From assembly GCA_017853285.1 (NCBI GenBank), contig JAFMJU010000212.1, positions 1-6,947 on the forward strand: DNA of 6,947 bases, given 5' to 3'. The DNA is from Gemmataceae bacterium. GTDB taxonomy: Bacteria > Planctomycetota > Planctomycetia > Gemmatales > Gemmataceae. The notes under the pieces are model-generated. The model saw nothing but the letters and a program-made list of their open reading frames with translations. It searched no databases and had not been told where the DNA came from. Made by a program: the position numbers and the translations under genes. The number at the start of each line of letters is the position of its first letter. The first letter of the stretch is position 1. Below, one piece after another: positions 1 through 4,583 of the stretch.

Positions 1-120
1 ACCCTTGCCCCCACCTTTGCCAGGGCGATCTCCCGGGGGTTGTGCCTGGGCGTCAGACCCTTCCATCAGGGTCAAAAACCACAGGGACAATGCAAACAAC
101 AGAACCAGCGTGAACCGCAT
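1..120 (-). CDS. Secreted Gly/Lys-rich protein, N-terminus only (partial)
   Basis: The first 40 codons are visible and the gene runs off the left edge. It starts with ATG at 120, reading MRFTLVLLFALSLWFLTLME. This has a basic residue at position 2, a long hydrophobic core and a probable signal-peptidase I site after Ala-Gln-Ala (residues 24-26). The visible mature part (QPPGDRPGKGGGKG) is Pro/Gly/Lys-rich and looks disordered or linker-like. The start is well supported: a GAGGA Shine-Dalgarno lies 8 nt upstream, inside the end of the anti-sigma gene, and the two genes are separated by only 4 bp. It is therefore the third gene of the sigma/anti-sigma operon and probably encodes an exported protein made under the same control. 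The family cannot be named from 40 residues; low-complexity starts like this occur on many exported planctomycete proteins. The gene is too short in the window for a function call. Confidence 0.8.
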   Translation of the reverse strand, partial: MRFTLVLLFALSLWFLTLMEGSDAQAQPPGDRPGKGGGKG

Positions 121-124
121 CGGA

Positions 125-1075
125 TTAATCCTCAAAGACAACCTTGCGGTTGGCCGCATGGTGGAACTCATGATGGAAGTAAGCGGAATCGAGACTTTCC
201 TGGCCGACCAACTCGACCATCACACTGTCGGGCCCCCCCCGTGCTTTTGGCATGCCGTGGAAAGTCATCTTGTGGACGATCCCGGTCCTGGAGTCGAAAC
301 GGATTTCCACTTCCCGCGGTCCGCGGTCCCAGGTGGAGCGCTTGCGGGCCAAAAGGCCCTTCCAGCCTTCCGGCGAAACCGGCAGCAGCGTCAGGTCATA
401 GGTGATCCGCAGATGGGCCAGATCGGCGGGCAGGTTGGCGAAGGGGATTCCCGTCTGGTGGCCTGGGACTGGTCCACGGAACCGCATCGGATCGCGGCTC
501 ACGCGCACGGCCCCCTGGCCATCGGGTGGTACCGACCAGCCTGTCTCGCCGTCACTGCCGGTGATCCATCGGCTTCCGTCCGGTTGCGAACGGACGAGGA
601 CATAGTTGTCGGGCGCGCGCACCCGCAGCGTGGCGCCGTCGATGGGCGGCCGTTTCGGATCGTGGGCCTCGGGGATCGCGTCGAGGTTGCGGATGCGGTA
701 GGTCCGGTCGGTGGCGGCACCCTCAGCCGTGTTGGCGGCTATCAGTCGATCGAGTTCGCGGGCGGCGGTGGCTGGTTGGAGCAAAAGGGCCCACGCTGTC
801 ATCGCCACCACGACAACCAGGGCGCCGGCCAATGGCAGTCGCCGCCACCGCCGACGGGGTTGGGGCGGGGTTGCCAGGTTTTCGGGTTCCAAAGTGGTTT
901 GAAAAGCCAGATCGCGCAGTTGGCTGTGCAGTCGCACCCTGCGGCCGAATGCCAAGGCATTGGCCGGATCGGCCAGGATCCAGTCGTTCAGTAGGGCGGT
1001 CTCGTCCGGAGTCAGGTTGCCGTCGAGGTGGCCATCGATCAGGGTTTCCGGGGAGGGATTGGCCTGGTGGTTCAT
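125..1075 (-). CDS. Transmembrane anti-sigma factor with LolA/RseB-like outer domain
   Basis: This 316-residue protein probably binds and restrains the ECF sigma factor encoded just upstream. Residues 1-60 form an acidic, helical cytoplasmic segment (LIDGHLDGNLTPDE, then DWILADPANALAFGRR) typical of FecR-like and planctomycete anti-sigma N-termini. It lacks the HxxxCxxC zinc motif. A basic stretch (RRRWRR, 74-79) precedes one membrane helix at about 80-100, so the rest should lie outside the membrane. Residues about 145-316 read as LolA/RseB-like beta structure: GATLRVRAPDNYVLVR, WITGSDGETGW, YDLTLLP, then REVEIRFDSRTGIVHKMTF and VMVELVGQE. The family assignment of this outer domain is inference from strand pattern. 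The C-terminus has a His-rich segment, YFHHEFHHAANRKV. ATG at 1075 overlaps the sigma stop codon (ATGA), with GGAGG 7 nt upstream, which implies translational coupling. The open frames on the opposite strand here are shadows. Confidence 0.85.
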   Translation of the reverse strand: MNHQANPSPETLIDGHLDGNLTPDETALLNDWILADPANALAFGRRVRLHSQLRDLAFQTTLEPENLATPPQPRRRWRRLPLAGALVVVVAMTAWALLLQPATAARELDRLIAANTAEGAATDRTYRIRNLDAIPEAHDPKRPPIDGATLRVRAPDNYVLVRSQPDGSRWITGSDGETGWSVPPDGQGAVRVSRDPMRFRGPVPGHQTGIPFANLPADLAHLRITYDLTLLPVSPEGWKGLLARKRSTWDRGPREVEIRFDSRTGIVHKMTFHGMPKARGGPDSVMVELVGQESLDSAYFHHEFHHAANRKVVFED

Positions 1076-1593
1076 GGGTTGGCCTCCAGTGCGGATGCCT
1101 TGTGCTCGATGCAGTCCCGCAACCGGTCCCGCACGCGCTGCAGCGCCTTGGCCACCGTGTTGGCGGATTGTCCCAGCCTTTCACCGATGGCTGCCGGCTT
1201 GAGGTCGAGCGTGTAGCGCAGCCGGCAGAGTTCTGTCGCGTCCGGATCGAGCCTTTTGGCGCAATCCCTAAGGTGCTCCAGCCGGGAATCGATGGTTCCA
1301 TCTTGAGCGATGGCGGTGGCGATGGCATCCACGGCAGCCGAATCAAACACCAGTTTATCGGCCCCCTTTTTCCGTAGGTGGGCCAGGGTTTGCAGCCTGG
1401 CGATTCCCATGGCCCAGGCGACAAAAGGGCGCGAGGGATCGTACCGGTGGTAGCCCTGCAACACCGCCACGGCGGTTTCCTGCAGGATGTCGTCCCGGTC
1501 CTGGAAATCCCGCACCAGGGAGGCAATGAAGGCGGAGACAGCGGGGACCGCCAGGGTCCATTGCCGGGTGGCCTCGCGAAGGGAATGATCCAT
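1072..1593 (-). CDS. ECF-type RNA polymerase sigma factor
   Basis: A sigma-70 family protein of 173 residues from ATG 1593, normal for the ECF class. Region 2 is clear: AFIASLVRDFQDRDDILQET (about 21-40), the DDILQET core-polymerase-binding motif, then PFVAWAMGIARLQTLAHLRK (about 56-75) in the -10 recognition area. Region 4 is DATELCRLRYTLDLKPAAIGERLG and SANTVAKALQRVRDRLRDCI, a helix-turn-helix for -35 recognition ending in the Cys-Ile-Glu typical of the Rhodopirellula/Verrucomicrobium sigma family. It should direct RNA polymerase to a small regulon, probably including its own operon. Start choice: ATG 1593 has a GGTGGGGGGA Shine-Dalgarno about 6 nt upstream and fits the family's usual N-terminus. 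An in-frame GTG at 1608 with AAGGA 9 nt upstream would add five residues (MGGHA) and cannot be excluded. It overlaps the anti-sigma start by 4 bp, so the two are co-expressed. Confidence 0.93.
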   Translation of the reverse strand: MDHSLREATRQWTLAVPAVSAFIASLVRDFQDRDDILQETAVAVLQGYHRYDPSRPFVAWAMGIARLQTLAHLRKKGADKLVFDSAAVDAIATAIAQDGTIDSRLEHLRDCAKRLDPDATELCRLRYTLDLKPAAIGERLGQSANTVAKALQRVRDRLRDCIEHKASALEANP

Positions 1594-1639
1594 GGCATGT
1601 CCCCCCACCTGGTTGATTCCTTCAAGGACTCTTACTGTA

Positions 1640-1728
1640 CTTGTCGCGATGGACGATTTCGTGACCGGAAATTGAGAAAAAAAGCAAAATCACCGGGCGG
1701 GCGTTTTGCCCGCGACAAGTCGCGACAA
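1640..1728 (-). promoter_or_regulatory. Candidate operator: three copies of TTGTCGCG upstream of sigma gene
   Basis: CGCGACAA occurs on the plus strand at 1711-1718 and 1721-1728, exactly 10 bp (one helical turn) apart. Its reverse complement TTGTCGCG is at 1641-1648. Seen from the sigma gene, two direct copies lie about 120-135 bp upstream of the start and one inverted copy about 50 bp upstream. This spacing and phasing suggest binding sites for a regulator or part of the sigma operon promoter. No convincing -35/-10 pair was found, so the role is inference. Confidence 0.4.
1697..1713 (-). repeat. GC-rich hairpin upstream of sigma gene
   Basis: GCGGGC (1697-1702) and GCCCGC (1708-1713) form a perfect 6-bp stem with a 5-nt loop (GTTTT on the plus strand). 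Read on the minus strand, a T-rich tract (TTTTGC then seven T) follows after about 8 nt. It could be a weak terminator or attenuator in the sigma leader, or part of the operator region it abuts. The gap before the T tract makes it a non-canonical terminator. Confidence 0.4.
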
Positions 1729-1742
1729 ACCCCAATGCAGGC

Positions 1743-1761
1743 ACCTCAACAAATTTGAGGT
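1743..1761. repeat. Perfect 7-bp inverted repeat (small hairpin)
   Basis: ACCTCAA (1743-1749) pairs with TTGAGGT (1755-1761) around the 5-nt loop CAAAT. It lies about 150 bp upstream of the sigma start, just beyond the CGCGACAA repeats. No T run follows on either strand, so it is more likely a regulatory site or RNA structure than a terminator. Confidence 0.35.
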
Positions 1762-1780
1762 TAAAACATCCAACTGAAGG

Positions 1781-1806
1781 GTCCCGAAATCCAGGCCCTG
1801 CGGGAC
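1781..1806. repeat. 6-bp inverted repeat with 14-nt loop
   Basis: GTCCCG (1781-1786) is complementary to CGGGAC (1801-1806), and the loop itself contains CAGG and CCTG, which could stack as a small inner stem. No coding context. The function is unknown and it could be chance in GC-rich DNA. Confidence 0.25.
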
Positions 1807-1832
1807 AGTTTGCAGTTTCGGAAACAGGCCGG

Positions 1833-1866
1833 GTGGAATCGTGGCTTTGGAGTCCCAGTATTCCAC
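1833..1866. repeat. 7-bp inverted repeat with 20-nt loop
   Basis: GTGGAAT (1833-1839) and ATTCCAC (1860-1866) are perfectly complementary. It lies next to the terminator-like hairpin at 1876-1906, so the two may be parts of one folded 3' region. The role is unknown. Confidence 0.25.
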
Positions 1867-1875
1867 TATAGATCA

Positions 1876-1906
1876 GGAAAAAAAGCCCGTACGGAAGCTT
1901 TTTTCC
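1876..1906 (-). terminator. Terminator-like hairpin, possibly bidirectional
   Basis: GGAAAAAAAGC (1876-1886) can pair with GCTTTTTTCC (1897-1906), with one bulged A, around the loop CCGTACGGAA, itself containing the palindrome CCGTACGG. Both strands present an A-tract/stem/T-tract arrangement. On the minus strand it lies about 110 bp past the stop of the toroid-protein gene, a suitable place to end that transcript and insulate the sigma operon. The stem is A/T-rich with only two strong pairs at the tip, so strength is uncertain. Confidence 0.5.
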
Positions 1907-1950
1907 CGAAAGGCCTTTCCAAACATAGGCCGGCCCAGCGTTCCATTATC

Positions 1951-1990
1951 AAGGGACCCCCAGGCTAGCAATCAAGCCTTTCTGTCCCTT
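1951..1990 (-). repeat. 40-bp imperfect palindrome downstream of toroid-protein gene
   Basis: Two nested stems share one axis. AAGGGAC (1951-1957) pairs with GTCCCTT (1984-1990), and AGGCT (1962-1966) pairs with AGCCT (1975-1979), separated by a symmetric 4x4 internal loop and closed by an 8-nt loop. It begins about 25 bp past the stop codon at 2016, so it would fold in the 3' untranslated RNA. No T tract follows on the minus strand. It may stabilise the transcript end, help Rho-dependent termination, or bind a dimeric protein. Confidence 0.4.
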
Positions 1991-2015
1991 CCAATTCCTT
2001 TTGTTTACTGGTTCA

Positions 2016-3122
2016 TCAAGGCCTGAACCCATCGGCTACTTTCAACGCCATCAGGGCGTAGGCCGTTCCGGCGTTCGTGATGTAGTGCGCGTGGTCAGCG
2101 TTCACGGACCTGGTGAACCACCTGCCGGATTCCCTTTGATTGTTCCGCAGCCAGGCAAGCGATTTGGTCAGGGCCGGGTCATCCGGCTTTGTGCCGGTCA
2201 CCATCAACACATAAGTTACCAGGCCGGTAGCATATCCGTCACTGGGGCCATCCGGGTCGTTCGGGGTGCCGTCCATCCGCTTCCATCCCCCCAGGGAAGG
2301 TAGGTTCCAGCCACCGTCCTTTCTTTGGATTTCGAGCAGGCGTGCCTTAATTTTTTCCCGTCCCATTGGCTCTAACAAACCATCCAGCTTGTGCGATGCC
2401 CATAGGAGCATGGTCTGGTGGTGGAGGTTGGGGGGTGGGTTCTCCCGCAAATATTTCCGCAACCGTTCCACACCTTCCAAGGCAGATTTATCCCTGGAAT
2501 AACCCTCTGGAGCCTGGCCGACCCCCACGGCTGCGAAAACAGCGCCATAGTATTCATCCAGTTCTTGGGGCGGCAAATCATGCTTGTTCCAATTCCAGGA
2601 ACCATCGGCCCTCTGAAGGGTCCACATGCGGTCCAGGGCCTTCCGTGTGATCGGACCCAACCTGCCGCCAGTCGCGCCATCATGGAATGCGAGAGTGACG
2701 GCCGTGGCCACCACCTCAGTGGCTGCCTCATCCTCCTCGGCGGGAAAACCTTTTCCCGGCCCCCCCCGGTCCCAACCGGCCACGCGTTCTTCCATGAAAC
2801 CCTTGATTCTGGCCAAAGCCGGCGCCTTGAGATCTCCAAGCACAGCCCTGGCCATTACCTGGGAATAACTGGAATGACAACTGGAGCAATTTTGACGGTG
2901 CAACCAGGCGATAGCCGCCCGGTCGATGTATTCCGCCCCCTTGGCCATGGAAACGGTTTTTGCCAAGGGCTCGTCTGCCCGGGTTTTTTCCGGTGGTGGA
3001 AACGCATCCTCCACCGGTCCAGCAGGGCCTGCCCCTCGAATCGGTGCCCAGGTTATTCCGGCAACCAGAATGGTCAGGCTGAAAAAATGGAATCTGGATG
3101 AAGCGAAAAGGTTTAATCGCAT
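2016..3122 (-). CDS. Exported squalene-cyclase-like alpha/alpha-toroid protein with CxxCH motif
   Basis: 368 residues from ATG 3122. The N-terminus MRLNLFASSRFHFFSLTILV is a likely signal peptide with the mature start near residue 30-35. Three QW-type motifs of the prenyltransferase/squalene-oxidase repeat fold are visible: QRADGSW (170-176), QRKDGGW (266-272) and NQRESGRW (328-335). Between them are helical repeats such as DEYYGAVFAAVGVG and SDGYATGLVTYVLM. Before the toroid sits NCSSCH (78-83), a CxxCH matching a c-type heme site. The DxDD acid motif of squalene-hopene cyclases is not seen, so hopanoid cyclase activity is unlikely. Proteins joining a CxxCH to this toroid are, from memory, recurrent in planctomycetes, with unknown function. 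The frame stays open upstream to 3212, but those 30 codons lack a signal-like start, and ATG 3122 has GGGA about 9 nt upstream. Its reading seems slightly more A/T-rich than its neighbours. Confidence 0.87.
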   Translation of the reverse strand: MRLNLFASSRFHFFSLTILVAGITWAPIRGAGPAGPVEDAFPPPEKTRADEPLAKTVSMAKGAEYIDRAAIAWLHRQNCSSCHSSYSQVMARAVLGDLKAPALARIKGFMEERVAGWDRGGPGKGFPAEEDEAATEVVATAVTLAFHDGATGGRLGPITRKALDRMWTLQRADGSWNWNKHDLPPQELDEYYGAVFAAVGVGQAPEGYSRDKSALEGVERLRKYLRENPPPNLHHQTMLLWASHKLDGLLEPMGREKIKARLLEIQRKDGGWNLPSLGGWKRMDGTPNDPDGPSDGYATGLVTYVLMVTGTKPDDPALTKSLAWLRNNQRESGRWFTRSVNADHAHYITNAGTAYALMALKVADGFRP

Positions 3123-3145
3123 TTTTGATTTCCCATAATTCACCA

Positions 3146-3192
3146 AGCAAACCTGCCTGCCTCCATGGTCACACAATTTCACAAGGTTTGCT
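3146..3192 (-). repeat. 9-bp inverted repeat in leader of toroid-protein gene
   Basis: AGCAAACCT (3146-3154) and AGGTTTGCT (3184-3192) are perfectly complementary across 29 nt. Allowing one bulged base extends the stem by two G-C pairs (CC at 3143-3144 with GG at 3193-3194). It lies in the 116-bp gap between the transporter stop and the toroid-protein start, about 24 bp before ATG 3122. No T tract follows on the minus strand, so a 5' leader structure or operator is more likely than a terminator. Confidence 0.4.
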
Positions 3193-3238
3193 GGTTGGTA
3201 AGGCGGTACCAATCTCCTATGGATTGCCTACCTGGATA

Positions 3239-4432
3239 TCAATCAGAAACATGCTCACCACGGCGTGACTTCCGCCAGACTTGTGCCAGGGTGAACAAGA
3301 TAACTCCTGCCAGCAGGCCCCACAGCAAATTGAGGGTGATTCCACCCACCAGCCCCACGGTGAGGGCAACGGCCAGGTCGGCCCGGCTCTTCAGGGCTGC
3401 CAATAACCCCAGATGCAGCAGGCCTGCGGCGGCCAGCAGGCCTGCCAAGATTTCCACCGGGAACGCCGAGAAAACCGGTCCCAAGCCCCGGCCTGCCGCC
3501 AGGGCCAACCCCACCAGCGCCAGCCCCATCAGCAACGGGGCCCGCCAGGTGCGGGCGCCGAAGGCGACATGGGCCGTCATGCCGCCTGAGCCATGGCAGA
3601 CTGGCAGGCCCGAGATGCCGCCGGCGACCAGGTTCACCACACCCAGCGTGCGTGCCAGCCTGCCGGGGCTTACCTTGCTGGCCTGGTCACCAAAGTAGTG
3701 CCTGGCGGCATCCACCGGGGCGATGCAGGCGTTGGCAAGTGTCAACGGAGCCTGGGGCAGAACCAATGCCACCAGGGCGGTCCACCATATTTCCGCATCG
3801 AGGCTTGGTCCAGTCAGGCCCGAGGGCCCCCACCGCATTTCCCCCTCAAAACGACCCAAGGCGATCCACAATCCCAATCCAACCAATACCAGGGTGATGT
3901 TCAGCCGGCGCAGCCGCACCGCCAGCACCAGCACACCCACTGTCAGGGCGAGGCTCCAATCGAGAGGCAGCGCGTAGGGGCGGAATGGTTCGGGTGGTTG
4001 CCAGACCAGCATCGCCGCCGAGCGAATGAGGAGCAGACCCACGGCGGCCTGGACTCCCCGCACCAGCGACTGGGGAAAAACTCCGGCCAATCTGTCGAGC
4101 ATGCCAGAGAGGCCCAACAGGGTGAACAAGGCACCCAGGCAGATGGCCGCCGCGCCTATGGTTTCGGGGGGCAGGCCGCCCGCGATAGCCACCGCTGCCA
4201 GCGCCTTGAGCGGCTGCACCCCCACCGGAAGCTGGTATGCCCAGGCCACCAGCAAATACAGCAAGCCGGCGGGGAGGAGGGCCGCGGTGGCTGACATGCC
4301 ATTGCCAACCACCAAAGCAACCGCCAGCGGCGCGAACACGCCCAAATCCGCAACGGCGCCAGCGGCTTCAGAGCACCATTTCCCGAAAGGGGCTGCCGAT
4401 CGGCTGTGCGGCTGGCTGGCTGGACTATCCAT
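3239..4432 (-). CDS. MOT1-type molybdate/sulfate transporter
   Basis: A 397-residue polytopic membrane protein with about ten hydrophobic segments. It carries the signature blocks of the MOT1 family (SulP-related, molybdate permeases in plants and algae; many bacterial members are annotated as putative sulfate/molybdate transporters). These are AVADLGVFAPL (27-37), LPVGVQPLKALAAVAIAGG (68-86), LPQAPLTLANACIAPVDA (225-242), and LPVCHGSGGMTAHVAFGART (276-295), which corresponds to the family's PxCHGAGGLAxxYxFGAR block. No STAS domain follows, as expected for MOT1 and unlike SulP. It should import molybdate, possibly sulfate, across the inner membrane. No Moco-biosynthesis gene is adjacent. The start at ATG 4432 is preceded by CAGG 3 nt upstream and GGAG farther out, a weak site. 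It is transcribed divergently from the propeller gene. Substrate is inferred from family only. Confidence 0.88.
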   Translation of the reverse strand: MDSPASQPHSRSAAPFGKWCSEAAGAVADLGVFAPLAVALVVGNGMSATAALLPAGLLYLLVAWAYQLPVGVQPLKALAAVAIAGGLPPETIGAAAICLGALFTLLGLSGMLDRLAGVFPQSLVRGVQAAVGLLLIRSAAMLVWQPPEPFRPYALPLDWSLALTVGVLVLAVRLRRLNITLVLVGLGLWIALGRFEGEMRWGPSGLTGPSLDAEIWWTALVALVLPQAPLTLANACIAPVDAARHYFGDQASKVSPGRLARTLGVVNLVAGGISGLPVCHGSGGMTAHVAFGARTWRAPLLMGLALVGLALAAGRGLGPVFSAFPVEILAGLLAAAGLLHLGLLAALKSRADLAVALTVGLVGGITLNLLWGLLAGVILFTLAQVWRKSRRGEHVSD

Positions 4433-4583
4433 GAACCTGGGTTCTGCTCCGGAATAACTGTTGCAACCGGCAGAATTGTCACCGTCTCAAAATACCACGC
4501 AAAGCGCCGGCTTGACCGGGACAAAAGACTCGATGTTTTGTCGTTAGCATCAAGGCATCGCTGTTGTATCGGGGGGTTTGGCC
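4433..4583. promoter_or_regulatory. Divergent intergenic promoter region
   Basis: This 151-bp spacer lies between the divergently transcribed transporter and propeller genes and must hold both promoters. A TTGACC at 4512-4517 resembles a plus-strand -35, but no good -10 follows at 17-18 bp. On the minus strand TTGCGT and GACAAT at about a 16-bp gap are a weak pair. GTTGCAAC at 4460-4467 is a perfect 8-bp palindrome. A GGGGGG run about 7 nt before ATG 4584 is the likely ribosome site of the propeller gene. Confidence 0.5.
4520..4542. promoter_or_regulatory. Candidate operator: GACAAAA-N9-TTTTGTC
   Basis: GACAAAA (4520-4526) and TTTTGTC (4536-4542) form a perfect 7-bp inverted repeat with a 9-nt spacer, centred about 50 bp before ATG 4584 and about 100 bp before ATG 4432. 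The geometry suits a dimeric regulator acting on either or both divergent genes, and it overlaps the region expected for a plus-strand promoter. It could also fold as a hairpin in a leader RNA. No regulator gene is adjacent. Confidence 0.4.

Larger units (their letters stand above)
1594..2015. other. Gene-free, inverted-repeat-rich intergenic region
   Basis: About 420 bp separate the sigma gene from the 3' end of the toroid-protein gene. I see no credible coding sequence: the short plus-strand frames (1378-1758, 1841-2026) lack family-like content and good ribosome sites. The region holds three copies of an 8-mer, one GC hairpin, several 6-7 bp inverted repeats, a terminator-like hairpin and a 40-bp imperfect palindrome, listed separately. 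It must contain the promoter of the sigma operon and the 3' end of the toroid-gene transcript. It is visibly richer in A/T runs than the flanking genes. Confidence 0.7.

Noticed and set aside
5..994. 329-residue open frame on the plus strand
   Set aside because: It lies antisense to the anti-sigma gene, which has a membrane helix, coupled start and family-like composition. The plus-strand translation is low-complexity Gly/Arg/Pro-rich with no recognisable domain.
125..1075. Zinc-binding anti-sigma (ZAS) domain
   Set aside because: No HxxxCxxC motif or suitable cysteines are seen in the N-terminal segment. The helical FecR-like pattern fits better.
723..1625. 300-residue minus-strand open frame spanning the sigma and anti-sigma genes
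   Set aside because: It is the other reading frame across both genes. Its translation is Pro/Arg/Trp-rich, typical of frame shadows in GC-rich DNA, while the sigma and anti-sigma frames carry clear family motifs.
1697..1713. Strong Rho-independent terminator on the plus strand
   Set aside because: No T tract follows on the plus strand and no plus-strand gene ends there. It is kept only as a hairpin.
2016..3122. Squalene-hopene cyclase
   Set aside because: The protein is about half the usual cyclase length, has a signal peptide and CxxCH, and lacks the DxDD motif.
3123..3212. 30-codon N-terminal extension of the toroid protein
   Set aside because: It would place the hydrophobic signal-like segment internally and runs through the inverted repeat. 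ATG 3122 gives a normal signal peptide and has a ribosome site.
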